Shown here in pieces: positions 27,972 to 36,520 of a stretch of 64,000 bases of DNA. Within the stretch, counting starts at the first letter, position 1. Each line of letters begins with the position of its first letter. Under the pieces are notes generated by a model, which was given only the letters and a program-made list of their open reading frames with translations, was not told where the DNA came from and did not search any database. Source of the DNA: Curtobacterium herbarum (GTDB taxonomy: Bacteria; Actinomycetota; Actinomycetes; Actinomycetales; Microbacteriaceae); assembly GCF_016907335.1 (NCBI RefSeq), contig NZ_JAFBBT010000001.1, positions 744,001 through 808,000 of the forward strand, read 5' to 3'. The position numbers were made by a program, and so were the translations under genes.

Positions 27972-28712
27972 TCAGTGCTCGCGTCCCGCCATCATCTCGA
28001 GGATCTGCTGGTGGTTCCCGTTGCGCTCGGCCCAGCGCAGCGGCTGGACGTTCTGCACCAGGATCTCCGGAGCCGCACCGGACTCGACCAGGCCGACGAC
28101 CTCGTCGATGAACGCGTCGAGCGGCATCCCGCCGAAGTCCTGGCCGCCCATCAGGTCGGTGGCGACGGCGGGCGGCGCGAGCTCGAGCACCTCGACCGAC
28201 GAGCCGACGAGCTGCTGCCGGAGCGCCTGCGTGTACGCGTGCACGCCGGCCTTGGTCGCGCTGTAGGTCGGGGTGGCGGTCAGCGGCACGAACGCCAGAC
28301 CCGACGACACCGTCATGACCGTCGCGCTCGGGCGACCGAGCAGGTGCGGCAGGAACGCGTCGATGAGCCGGATCGTACCGACCAGGTTCGTCTCGACGAT
28401 CTCGACGGCATCCGTGATGTGCGCCGGGTCGCGGAGGTCCTCGTTGCGCATGATGCCCGACATCGTCACCAGGGTGTCGAGCGCGGGGTGGGCGGCGAGG
28501 ACGGTCTCGGCCGCCTGCCGGATCGAGTCCGCGTCGGCGACGTCGACCTGCACGGTGTCCAGGCCGTGCTCGGCGGCGATCGAGTCGAGGAGCGCCTGAC
28601 GACGGCCGCCGACGACGACGGTGCTGCCGGCCTGCTGCAGGCGGAGCGCGAGTGCCAGGCCGATGCCCGAGGTCGCGCCGGGGATGAAGACGGTGCTGTT
28701 CGTGATGTCCAT
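27972..28712 (-). CDS. Short-chain dehydrogenase/reductase (pair 1)
   Basis: 246 residues, classical SDR. Cofactor motif GATSGIGLA (residues 11-19), VTMSGI in place of NNAG, catalytic Ser in TVSSGLAF and the YSATK catalytic pair. ATG 28712 is chosen; the longer reading to 29090 lies antisense to the regulator. It is divergent from the HTH gene at 28814 with a 101-bp gap, so the regulator probably controls it. The protein is clearly paralogous to the SDR at 56857-57624 (both start MDIT, share EDLRDPAH and end with a Trp-Ala-Glu-Arg motif). Substrate unknown. Confidence 0.9.
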   Translation of the reverse strand: MDITNSTVFIPGATSGIGLALALRLQQAGSTVVVGGRRQALLDSIAAEHGLDTVQVDVADADSIRQAAETVLAAHPALDTLVTMSGIMRNEDLRDPAHITDAVEIVETNLVGTIRLIDAFLPHLLGRPSATVMTVSSGLAFVPLTATPTYSATKAGVHAYTQALRQQLVGSSVEVLELAPPAVATDLMGGQDFGGMPLDAFIDEVVGLVESGAAPEILVQNVQPLRWAERNGNHQQILEMMAGREH

Positions 28713-28813
28713 GACCACCACGATGCGCCGTCGGGCGAGCGGCAACCAGAGCGCGGTCATCGGGGGACCGGCGGTCCCTGGCTCCCGGAGGGCGGACGCA
28801 GCAGACTGGGCGC

Positions 28814-29671
28814 ATGGACCGTGCTGCGCTCGCCGACTTCCTCCGACGCCGTCGCGAGTTGCTCCGCCCGGAGGACGTCGGGATCGGGGCCGGTGTCCGG
28901 CGGCGCACCCCGGGCCTCCGGCGTGAAGAGGTGGCGGCCCTCGCCGGCATGTCCGTCGACTACTACACGCGGCTCGAACAGCAGCGCGGCCCGCAGCCGT
29001 CGGAGCAGATGGTCGCGGCGATCGCCCGTGCCCTCCGCTGCTCGCTCGACGAACGGGACCACCTGTTCCACCTGGCCGGGCAGAACGCACCCGTCCGCAT
29101 GCACCGCGCCGACCACGTCGACCCCGCGATCCTCCGCGTCCTCGACCGGCTGGCGGACACCCCGGCGATCGTCGTCAACCACCTGGGCGAGACGCTCGTC
29201 GAGAACCCGATGGCCGCGGCGCTCCTCGGCACCTCGGTCGGGCTGTCCGGCAACGAGCGCTACCAGGCGTGGCGCTGGTTCGTCAGCGGCACCGAGCGGG
29301 CGAAGTACGCCGCCGAGGAACACGGACACCTGGGCCGGGTCGTCGTGGCGTCACTCCGGGCCGCCGTGGGGCTGGCCGGCCCCGGGGACCGTCGGGCGAC
29401 CGAGCTCGTCGCGGAACTCGAACGGCGGAGCCCCGAGTTCGCCGAGCTGTGGGCGCTGCACGAGGTGGCGAGCCGCTGGTCGGACAACAAGACGATCGTG
29501 CAGCCCGAACTCGGCCGGATCACCGTCGACTGCCAGGTGCTGCACACCGACGACCAGGCGCAGGCGCTCCTGCTGTTCACGGCTCCGCCGGGCAGCGAGG
29601 ACGCGCAGAAGCTCGAGCTCCTCGGCGTCCTGGGCCAGCAGACCTTCGACGCCGCGGCCGCGCCCCGCTGA
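28814..29671 (+). CDS. XRE-type HTH regulator with MmyB-like ligand domain (pair 1)
   Basis: 285 residues. An N-terminal XRE helix-turn-helix (TPGLRREEVAALAGMSVDYYTRLEQ, split over residues 35-59; key element RREEVA.LAG.S..YY.RLE) is followed by the MmyB-like ligand-binding domain (about 100-280). Such proteins regulate a neighbouring oxidoreductase in many actinobacteria. ATG 28814 lies 6 nt after CAGACT (28802-28807). It is divergent from the SDR gene and paralogous to the HTH protein at 57621. Confidence 0.9.
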   Translation: MDRAALADFLRRRRELLRPEDVGIGAGVRRRTPGLRREEVAALAGMSVDYYTRLEQQRGPQPSEQMVAAIARALRCSLDERDHLFHLAGQNAPVRMHRADHVDPAILRVLDRLADTPAIVVNHLGETLVENPMAAALLGTSVGLSGNERYQAWRWFVSGTERAKYAAEEHGHLGRVVVASLRAAVGLAGPGDRRATELVAELERRSPEFAELWALHEVASRWSDNKTIVQPELGRITVDCQVLHTDDQAQALLLFTAPPGSEDAQKLELLGVLGQQTFDAAAAPR

Positions 29672-29721
29672 ACTGATATGCTGCACGTGCAGGATGCCTC
29701 CGGGCCTCCCGCACCCAGCCA

Positions 29722-29744
29722 GCGCCCCGCCCAGTGCGGGGCGT
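29722..29744 (+). terminator. Intrinsic terminator after the HTH gene
   Basis: Nine-bp stem (29722-29730 with 29736-29744, one G-U pair), 5-nt loop CCAGT, followed by TTGTGT. It is the one hairpin in the window with a recognisable T-rich tail. Confidence 0.75.
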
Positions 29745-29846
29745 TGTGTCGTGCGGCAGCAGTGTGGTGCGGCACCAGTGTGGTGCGCACGCAACACCAC
29801 GTCACACACCTGGCAGGCACGCGGACACCGTGCCTAGGGTGGTGCG

Positions 29847-30845
29847 GTGAGCACTCCGCGCGTGTACGTCATCCACGAGAACCCCGAGTGGTTCCCGCCG
29901 CTCGCCGCCGCCTTCGAGGCCGAGGGTGTCCCGGTGCAGGAGATCCTCCTGACCGAGGGGCAGATCGACCTGGCCGCCGAGCCGGAGCCGGGCGTCTACT
30001 GGAGCCGCATGTCGGCGAGCAGCCACACCCGCGGGCACGAGCACAGCAAGGAGTACACCCGCGCGGTGCTCGGCTGGCTCGAGCGCGCCGGGCGTCAGGT
30101 GGTCGGCGGCAGCCACGTCCTCGAGCTCGAGGTGTCGAAGGTCGCCCAGCACGGACTCCTCCGCGCCGCCGGCTTCGACGTTCCCCGGACGACCGCGGTG
30201 TTCGGCACGACGACGCTCAAGCAGTCGGCGGCCACCTTCACCGGGGGCCAGGACGTCCCGTTCATCACGAAGCACAACCAGGGCGGCAAGGGCCTCGGCG
30301 TCCGCCGCTTCGACTCGCTCGCCGAGTTCGACGCCTACGTCGACAGCCCGGAGTTCGAGGCGCCGGTCGACGGCATCACGCTGCTGCAGGAGTACCTGGT
30401 CGCCCGCGAGCCGTTCATCACCCGCGCGGAGTTCGTGGGCGGCGAGTTCGTCTACGCGGTCCGTGTCGACACGAGCGCCGGCAGCTTCGAGCTCTGCCCG
30501 GCGGACGCGTGCGAGGTCCCGCAGATCATCGCGGGTGCGGTGTGCGACGTCCCGGGTACCGACGGCGGCGCCACCGAGACGTTCTCGGTCCGCGCCGAGG
30601 TCACCGCGGATCACCAGCTGGTCCGGCAGCTGCGCGGCTTCCTCGCCGACCAGCGCATCCGGATCGCGGGCGTCGAGTTCATGGAGACCACCGACGGCCG
30701 CACCGTCGTGTACGACATCAACACGAACACGAACTACAACCCCGCCGTCGAGGCGGTCGCGCCGGCCTCCGGGCCGCGCTCGATCGCGCGCTTCCTCGGC
30801 GGCCTGCTCGACGCGGAGTACGCGGCCGCCGCAGCGCACGCCTGA
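29847..30845 (+). CDS. ATP-grasp family ligase (RimK-like)
   Basis: 332 residues. The central ATP-grasp fold has a glycine-rich loop KHNQGGKGLGV (about residues 147-157), LLQEYL, and the C-terminal Mg-binding segment ETTDGRTVVYDINTNTNYN. This arrangement resembles RimK-type carboxylate-amine ligases, which use ATP to join an amino acid to an acid. The substrate is unknown. GTG 29847 follows TAGGGT (29835-29840) by 6 nt (leaderless). A hairpin (30900-30944) separates it from the following flavin monooxygenase, so they are probably separate units. Confidence 0.83.
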   Translation: MSTPRVYVIHENPEWFPPLAAAFEAEGVPVQEILLTEGQIDLAAEPEPGVYWSRMSASSHTRGHEHSKEYTRAVLGWLERAGRQVVGGSHVLELEVSKVAQHGLLRAAGFDVPRTTAVFGTTTLKQSAATFTGGQDVPFITKHNQGGKGLGVRRFDSLAEFDAYVDSPEFEAPVDGITLLQEYLVAREPFITRAEFVGGEFVYAVRVDTSAGSFELCPADACEVPQIIAGAVCDVPGTDGGATETFSVRAEVTADHQLVRQLRGFLADQRIRIAGVEFMETTDGRTVVYDINTNTNYNPAVEAVAPASGPRSIARFLGGLLDAEYAAAAAHA

Positions 30846-30899
30846 CCCGACGAGGCCAGCCGCCCACGCGGCCCCCGGCCGTCCCGTCCCGACCACCAT

Positions 30900-30944
30900 C
30901 GGACGGGAGGCCCGCCCCACGACCCGGGGCGTGCCTCCCGTCCG
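30900..30944 (+). terminator. GGACGGGAGGC-family hairpin after the ATP-grasp gene
   Basis: Outer arms CGGACGGGAGGC (30900-30911) and GCCTCCCGTCCG (30933-30944), inner arms CGCCCC (30913-30918) and GGGGCG (30926-30931). Confidence 0.75.
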
Positions 30945-30974
30945 TCCCTCCTCACCACCCAAGGAACCTCTCCC

Positions 30975-32021
30975 GTGCGATTCGGATACTGGACCCCGCT
31001 CTTCGGCGGCTGGCTGCGCAACGTCGACGACGAGCAGATGCCGGTCACGTTCGACTACGTGAAGCTCCTGGCGCAGCGCGCCGAGCGGATCGGGTTCGAC
31101 CTGACCCTCGTGCCGGAGCTGAACCTCAACGACATCAAGGGCGTCGCGGCGCCGAGTCTCGAGGCGTGGGCCCTGGCGGCGGCGATCGCGGCGACCACCG
31201 AGCGCCTCGAGATCATGGCGGCGATGCGGCCCGGCTACCACCTGCCGGCGGTGACGGCGAAGCAGGCGGCGACGATCGACGACATCTCGGGCGGCCGGTT
31301 CACCTTCAACGTGGTGAGCGCCTGGTGGGCGGAGGAAGCACGGCAGTACGGCGGCATCTTCTCGGAGCACGACGACCGGTACAAGCGCACCGCGGAGTTC
31401 GTCGAGATCCTGAAGGGCCTCTGGCGCGAGACGCCGTACAGCTTCCACGGCGAGTACTACGACGTCGAGAACGCGCACCTCGAACCGAAGCCGCGCGTCA
31501 CCCCGCGCATCTACGCCGGCGGTGAGAGCGAGGCCGGCAAGGCGAGCATCACGCACTACGCCGACGCCTACCTGACCCACGGTGGCACGGTCGAGGAGCT
31601 CCGCACGAAGATCGCCGAGATGCGCCGTCGCCGTGCGGACGCCGGTCTGCCGCCGTTCGAGGCGTTCGGGATGGCCGCCTACGCGATCGTCCGCGAGACC
31701 GAGGACGAGGCGCAGGCCGAGCTGGCACGCATCACCGACGTGCAGCACGGCAAGGCGTACGAGTCGTACCAGGACTTCATCTCGAAGTCGCAGCTCGAGC
31801 ACGTGCCCTCGCTCGAGGACTACTCCGTGTCGAACCGTGGGCTGCGGCCGCAGTTCGTCGGCACGCCGGAGCAGGTCGCGGCGCGGATCCGCGAGTACGA
31901 GGACGCCGGTGTCGACACGCTGCTGCTGCAGTTCTCGCCGCAGCTCGAGGAGATGGAGCGCTTCGGCGAGCAGGTCATCCCGCTGGTCCGCGCCTCGGTG
32001 CCCGCAGAGGCGATCTCCTGA
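30975..32021 (+). CDS. LLM-class FMN-dependent monooxygenase, SfnG/SsuD-like
   Basis: 348 residues of the bacterial-luciferase-like TIM-barrel family. Recognisable shared features with dimethylsulfone/alkanesulfonate monooxygenases are FGYWTP at the N-terminus, KQAATIDDISGGRFTFNVVS, EHDDRYKR and the flavin-phosphate loop region YAGGESEAG. These enzymes use FMNH2 and O2 to cleave C-S bonds. GTG 30975 has AAGGAA about 8 nt upstream. The stop overlaps the metY start by one base (TGATG), tying it to homocysteine synthesis and supporting a role in freeing sulfur from an organosulfur compound (inference). No flavin reductase gene is adjacent. Confidence 0.85.
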   Translation: MRFGYWTPLFGGWLRNVDDEQMPVTFDYVKLLAQRAERIGFDLTLVPELNLNDIKGVAAPSLEAWALAAAIAATTERLEIMAAMRPGYHLPAVTAKQAATIDDISGGRFTFNVVSAWWAEEARQYGGIFSEHDDRYKRTAEFVEILKGLWRETPYSFHGEYYDVENAHLEPKPRVTPRIYAGGESEAGKASITHYADAYLTHGGTVEELRTKIAEMRRRRADAGLPPFEAFGMAAYAIVRETEDEAQAELARITDVQHGKAYESYQDFISKSQLEHVPSLEDYSVSNRGLRPQFVGTPEQVAARIREYEDAGVDTLLLQFSPQLEEMERFGEQVIPLVRASVPAEAIS

Positions 32022-33349
32022 TGGCCGCCGAGGACGACTGGGCGTTCGAGACCCGGCAGATCCGGGCGGGCTTCAAGTCCGACCCGGGCTTCGGCGGGAA
32101 CGTGCCGCCCATCGCCCAGACCGCGGCGTTCGTCTACCCGTCCGGTGAGGACGCGGCCGACCGGTTCCTGCTGAACGCGCCCGGGCACACGTACTCCCGC
32201 GTGAACAACCCGTCGGCTGCGGCGCTGGAGCGTCGGATCGCCGACCTCGAGGGCGGGGTCGCCGCCCTGGCGCTGGCGTCCGGGCAGGCGGCGACGTCGT
32301 TGGCGGTGCTGGGCCTCGCCCGCGCCGGGGACCACATCGTCTCGAGCGCGTCGCTGTACGGCGCGACCTACACCCTCTTCGCGTCGACGCTGAAGGACCT
32401 GGGGATCACGTTCACCTTCGTGCAGGACCCCACCGACCTGGACGAGTGGGCCGCCGCGGTGCGCCCCGAGACCCGTGCGTTCTTCGGCGAGTCGATCCCG
32501 AACCCGCGCGGCGACGTCCTGGACTTCGCCGGGGTGGCCGGGGTCGCGCACGACGCCGGCGTCCCGCTCATCGTCGACAACACCATCGCGACGCCGTACC
32601 TGGTCCGGCCGATCGAGCACGGCGCGGACATCGTCGTGCACTCGGCGACGAAGTACCTCGCCGGACACGGCAGCGCGATCGCCGGGCTCATCGTCGACAG
32701 TGGGAACTTCGACTGGGCCGCGTACCCGGCGAAGTACCCGCAGCTCACGACGACGGAGCACTCGGGCTTCTCGGGGACGAACTTCGCCGAGAAGTTCGGG
32801 CGCCGCGCCTTCATCCAGCGCACCCGGTCGAAGCTGTCGGCGGACCTGGGCCCGGCGATCGCCCCGTTCAACGCCTTCCTGGTGCTGCAGGGCATCCAGA
32901 CCCTGTCGCTCCGGATGGACCGGCACGTGTCGAACGCGGCGGCGGTGGCGTCCTGGCTCGATGCCCACGAGCAGGTCGAGCACGTGCACTACGCCGGCCT
33001 GCCGAGTTCGCCGTGGCACCATCTGCAGCAGCGGTACGTGCCGAAGGGGCCGTCGAGCGTCCTGGCGTTCGACCTCGCCGGTGGGGTCGCGGCCGGCCGA
33101 CGCTTCGTCGCCGCGCTCGAGCTCTTCGACCACGTGTCGAACATCGGTGACGTCCGCTCCCTGGTCGTGCACCCGGCGTCGACCACGCACGTGCAGATGA
33201 CCCCGTCCGAGCGTGCTGCGGCCGGGGTCGGCGAGGGCCTGATCCGCCTGTCGATCGGCCTGGAGCACATCGACGACGTCATCGCGGACCTGCGCCGTGG
33301 GTTCGCCGCGGCGGCCGACGCGACCGGAGCCGGACCCGGACGGGGATAG
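32021..33349 (+). CDS. metY: O-acetylhomoserine aminocarboxypropyltransferase (sulfhydrylase)
   Basis: 442 residues, PLP enzyme of the Cys/Met-metabolism family. The PLP lysine is in HSATKYLAGHG (about residue 214); FETRQIRAG at the start and PSSVLAFDLAGG near residue 345 are family motifs, and the length (about 430-445) matches MetY rather than the shorter MetB/MetC. It makes homocysteine from O-acetylhomoserine and sulfide. It is translationally coupled to the flavin monooxygenase. Its TAG stop (33347-33349) is also the first half of the -10 box of ispE. Confidence 0.92.
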   Translation: MAAEDDWAFETRQIRAGFKSDPGFGGNVPPIAQTAAFVYPSGEDAADRFLLNAPGHTYSRVNNPSAAALERRIADLEGGVAALALASGQAATSLAVLGLARAGDHIVSSASLYGATYTLFASTLKDLGITFTFVQDPTDLDEWAAAVRPETRAFFGESIPNPRGDVLDFAGVAGVAHDAGVPLIVDNTIATPYLVRPIEHGADIVVHSATKYLAGHGSAIAGLIVDSGNFDWAAYPAKYPQLTTTEHSGFSGTNFAEKFGRRAFIQRTRSKLSADLGPAIAPFNAFLVLQGIQTLSLRMDRHVSNAAAVASWLDAHEQVEHVHYAGLPSSPWHHLQQRYVPKGPSSVLAFDLAGGVAAGRRFVAALELFDHVSNIGDVRSLVVHPASTTHVQMTPSERAAAGVGEGLIRLSIGLEHIDDVIADLRRGFAAAADATGAGPGRG

Positions 33350-33352
33350 GTT
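33347..33352 (+). promoter_or_regulatory. ispE -10 box sharing bases with the metY stop codon
   Basis: TAGGTT at 33347-33352; its first three bases are the metY stop TAG, and the ispE ATG follows after 6 nt. This gives ispE its own leaderless transcript at the end of metY. Confidence 0.65.
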
Positions 33353-33358
33353 GGTCGC

Positions 33359-34291
33359 ATGACGTCGACGCCCGCTCCGGATCGGGTGCGGACGCGCGCA
33401 CCGGGCAAGATCAACGTCCACCTGTCCGTCGGTGCGCTGCAGGACGACGGCTACCACGACATCGCCACCGCGTACCAGGCAGTGTCCCTGTACGAGGACG
33501 TCACGGCGGAACACGCCGACGACTTCTCGGTCCGCTTCACCGGTCCGATCGACACCTCCTCGGTACCGACGGACGACACCAACCTGGCGATCCGCGCCGC
33601 CCGCCTGATCGCCCGCACGTCCGGGCACCGCGGCGGCGTGCACCTGACGATCGACAAGCAGGTGCCGGTCGCGGGCGGCATGGGTGGCGGCTCGGCGGAC
33701 GCCGCCGCGACCCTCCTGGCCGTCGACACCCTGTGGGGCGCCGGACTCGGTCGGGACGAACTGCTTCGCCTGGCGGCCGAGCTCGGCGCCGACGTGCCGT
33801 TCGCCTTCGCCGGGGGCACCGCCGTCGGCACGGGCCGTGGCGACGAGCTCAGCCCGGCGCTGGCGAAGGGCGAGTTCCACTGGGTCCTCGCGCTCAGCGA
33901 GACCGGCCTCTCGACCCCCGCCGTGTACCGCGCGCTCGACGAGCACCGGGAGCGCTACCGGGCCGACATCTCACCCGCGCCGCGCACCCCCGTGGTCGAG
34001 GCGCAGGTGCTGCAGGCCCTCCGAGCCGGTGACGCCGAGCTCCTGGCCGAGAACCTGCACAACGACCTGCAGGCACCCGCCATGCGACTGCAGCCGGCAC
34101 TGGCGGAGACGCTGGAGCTGGGGGAGCGGTCGGGTGCCCTGGCCGGGCTGGTGTCCGGCAGCGGGCCGACGGTGGCGTTCCTCGTGCCGGACCGCGACGC
34201 CGCACTCGAGGTGCAGGTGGCGCTCAGCGCGTCCGGCTTCGTGGCACTGCGGGCACACGGTCCCGTGCACGGCGCCCGCGTCCTGCACTGA
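33359..34291 (+). CDS. ispE: 4-diphosphocytidyl-2-C-methyl-D-erythritol kinase
   Basis: 310 residues, GHMP-kinase fold. [12 protein letters not shown] at the N-terminus and the ATP-binding [14 protein letters not shown] (about residues 105-118), plus [11 protein letters not shown] near the C-terminus. It phosphorylates CDP-methylerythritol in the non-mevalonate isoprenoid pathway. ATG 33359 follows TAGGTT by 6 nt. In many actinobacteria ispE directly follows rsmA; here the linkage is broken by six genes. Confidence 0.96.
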   Translation: MTSTPAPDRVRTRAPGKINVHLSVGALQDDGYHDIATAYQAVSLYEDVTAEHADDFSVRFTGPIDTSSVPTDDTNLAIRAARLIARTSGHRGGVHLTIDKQVPVAGGMGGGSADAAATLLAVDTLWGAGLGRDELLRLAAELGADVPFAFAGGTAVGTGRGDELSPALAKGEFHWVLALSETGLSTPAVYRALDEHRERYRADISPAPRTPVVEAQVLQALRAGDAELLAENLHNDLQAPAMRLQPALAETLELGERSGALAGLVSGSGPTVAFLVPDRDAALEVQVALSASGFVALRAHGPVHGARVLH

Positions 34292-34348
34292 CGGCGGCCG
34301 TCGATCGGAGCGGCCGTCGGTCGGACCGGCGTTCGATCGGGGCGACCG

Positions 34349-36001
34349 TCAGGAGCGGACGAACTCCGTCATGATGACCTTGCCGGTCTGCCAGTTGTGC
34401 ACCGGACGGAACCCGTGCTCCGCGAGCACGGCCTTCAACTCCGGCCGGATCGTGCGCGACGTGCCACCGACGTACCAGACGGTGTCGATGTCGCCGAGTC
34501 GAGCGGGGACCGTCGAGGCGAGGTCCGCGTTCCGGTTCCAGAGCACGCCCTGGTCGGCCCCGTCCGCGCCGACGGCCAGGTCGGTGAGGCCGGCGAACGC
34601 CTCCGGGTAGGAGACCTTGATGATGTCCGCGGTCGTGGTCGGGTGCCGGTAGACGCTGCCGAAGACGACGCCCTCGTTGGCGTTCGGACGGGAGGCCCGC
34701 TCGGCGCTGATGATCGACGCCGCCTGCGACCAGGTCGAGCCGGACTTCGCCTCGGTCCCCTTCACGGTGACCGCCGTGGGCACGGACAGGACGACGAGGG
34801 CCGCGACGGCCACCGCGAGCAGCGCCTTCGGTCGGATCATCGTCAGGGCCAGTGCGATGAGCACCGCGACGAACGGCAGGCTCAGCGACGCGTACTTGGG
34901 GGAGTAGAGCCGCTCGCCCAGCGCGGTCGCGAGCAGGAGGACCGTGGTCGGGACGACGACGAGCGGGAGCGCGACACGGACGGCCTGCGCCCGGACGACG
35001 GCGCGCGCCGCCGGCACGCCCCGACGCGCCTGGACCAGTGCGGTCCCGACGCCGATCGTCATGAGCGTCCACGCCATCGCGGCGTACGGGCCGGAGGCGC
35101 CGAACCACGCCGTCGAGAAGACCTGCCCGAACGTGCCGGTGCCGATGCCCTTGATCCAGCCGATCTGCCTGGCCTGCGACGACACCACGAGGACGAACGG
35201 CGCGACCACGACGGCAGCGGCACCGGCGGCGACGGCCCACCGGACCAGGACGTGACCGGTCACCAGCGGAGCGCCCGGCATCCGGCCGGTGCGCGAGACC
35301 GTCGCCAGGCGCAGGTCGTGCCGCTCGGCGAGCAGGGTCCACACCAGCGCCACGGCGTGGGCGACGACCGCGAGCGAGAGGTACACGTTGAAGGCGACCG
35401 AGACGACCGCGAGCACGCCGTAGGCCACCCACCAGCCGATCGCGCGGCCCTGCCGACCGTGGCGGAGCGCGGTCAGGCCGACCAGCGTCAGGCAGACCGA
35501 CAGGGTCGTGATCGTGGCGTACGGGCGGCCCTCGGTGCCGGCCCACTGCACGCGGGGCAGGAGCAGGAACACGATGCCCGCCGTGATGCCGAGTCGCTTG
35601 CCGCCGATCCGACGACCCAGGGCGACCACGAGCGCGGCGGCGACACCGATCGCCAGCGCGCTCGGCAGTCGCAGCGTGAAGGGGGTGTAGCCGACCAGCC
35701 AGAACCAGGCGTGGATCAGCGCGTAGTAGAGACCGTGCACCGCGTCGACGGTGTGCAGCTCGGCCCACAGCTGGGGCCAGGACCGCTGCGCGCTGGTGAC
35801 GGTCGCGGCCTCGTCGTACCAGAGCGACGGGACCCACGAGAAGGCGGCCGCGACGACGACGCCGAGTGCTCCGATGGTGAGCTCCGGGGTGCGGACGGCG
35901 GTGGTCGCGGCGGCCGACACGGCACCGCGGAGACCGGCACGGACCGGCACGTGGCGCACCGCGTGCGGGACGCTGATGCTGCCGGTACGGGGAGAACTCA
36001 C
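34349..36001 (-). CDS. Polytopic membrane glycosyltransferase (GT39/ArnT-like, GT-C fold)
   Basis: About 550 residues with 10-12 membrane segments. The first periplasmic loop has the GT-C acidic motif in SLWYDEAATV, and the pattern LRLPSALAIGV follows, as in mannosyl- or arabinosyl-transferases that use polyprenyl-phosphate sugars. A soluble C-terminal 130 residues lies outside the membrane. GTG 36001 is chosen because TACCGT sits exactly 7 nt upstream on the minus strand; ATG 36043 is possible but has no such box. It is divergent from the molybdenum regulator. Probably acts on envelope polysaccharide or protein; acceptor unknown. Confidence 0.8.
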   Translation of the reverse strand: MSSPRTGSISVPHAVRHVPVRAGLRGAVSAAATTAVRTPELTIGALGVVVAAAFSWVPSLWYDEAATVTSAQRSWPQLWAELHTVDAVHGLYYALIHAWFWLVGYTPFTLRLPSALAIGVAAALVVALGRRIGGKRLGITAGIVFLLLPRVQWAGTEGRPYATITTLSVCLTLVGLTALRHGRQGRAIGWWVAYGVLAVVSVAFNVYLSLAVVAHAVALVWTLLAERHDLRLATVSRTGRMPGAPLVTGHVLVRWAVAAGAAAVVVAPFVLVVSSQARQIGWIKGIGTGTFGQVFSTAWFGASGPYAAMAWTLMTIGVGTALVQARRGVPAARAVVRAQAVRVALPLVVVPTTVLLLATALGERLYSPKYASLSLPFVAVLIALALTMIRPKALLAVAVAALVVLSVPTAVTVKGTEAKSGSTWSQAASIISAERASRPNANEGVVFGSVYRHPTTTADIIKVSYPEAFAGLTDLAVGADGADQGVLWNRNADLASTVPARLGDIDTVWYVGGTSRTIRPELKAVLAEHGFRPVHNWQTGKVIMTEFVRS

Positions 36002-36109
36002 GCCGGAGACGGTACCGAGCGCCGCTGGACGGGAGCCCGACATCAGGCCCTCGGAGCCGGTGAGTGTCCACAAGCCGAAGGTCGGTGTCGCACAGTTAAG
36101 GTCGACGTC

Positions 36110-36520
36110 ATGACGCAGCTCCGGATCCGTGACGCCGCGACGTACCTCGGGGTCAGCGACGACACCGTGCGCCGACTGGTCGAGGGCGGCACCTTCAGCC
36201 GTGCGACCGACGCCGTGGGGCGGGCGGTCGTCGACGGTCGGGAGCTCGCCGAGTACGCCCGGTCCCGCGGCGACCAGCTCGCCGACCCCTCGGGCGTCCA
36301 GAGCTCGGCACGGAACCGGTTCGTCGGCATCGTGACCGGGCTCGTCGTCGACACCGTGATGGCCCAGGTCGAGCTGCAGTGCGGTCCGCACCGGGTCGTC
36401 TCGCTGATGAGCTCCGAGGCGGTGCGGGAGCTCGGGCTCGAGATCGGCTCGGTCGCGGTCGCCTCGGTCAAGGCCACGATGGTCACGGTCGAGACGCCGG
36501 GCCCGGAGGAGGACGCATGA
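36110..36520 (+). CDS. Excisionase-like HTH plus TOBE (molybdate-binding) regulator
   Basis: 136 residues in two parts: an N-terminal MerR/excisionase-type DNA-binding region (LRIRDAATYLGVSDDTVRRL, residues 4-23, with a short wing) and a C-terminal Mop/TOBE domain (ARNRFVGIVTGLV... MSSEAVRELGLEIGS). The TOBE fold binds molybdate or tungstate. It most likely senses molybdate for the locus that follows, replacing classical ModE. ATG 36110 follows TAAGGT (36097-36102) by 7 nt. The stop overlaps the moeB start as ATGA. Confidence 0.85.
   Translation: MTQLRIRDAATYLGVSDDTVRRLVEGGTFSRATDAVGRAVVDGRELAEYARSRGDQLADPSGVQSSARNRFVGIVTGLVVDTVMAQVELQCGPHRVVSLMSSEAVRELGLEIGSVAVASVKATMVTVETPGPEEDA

Noticed and set aside
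34684..34700. GGACGGGAGGCCCG motif inside the glycosyltransferase gene
   Set aside because: Only one arm is present, with no complementary GCCTCCCG nearby, so it is not a hairpin of the recurring family.
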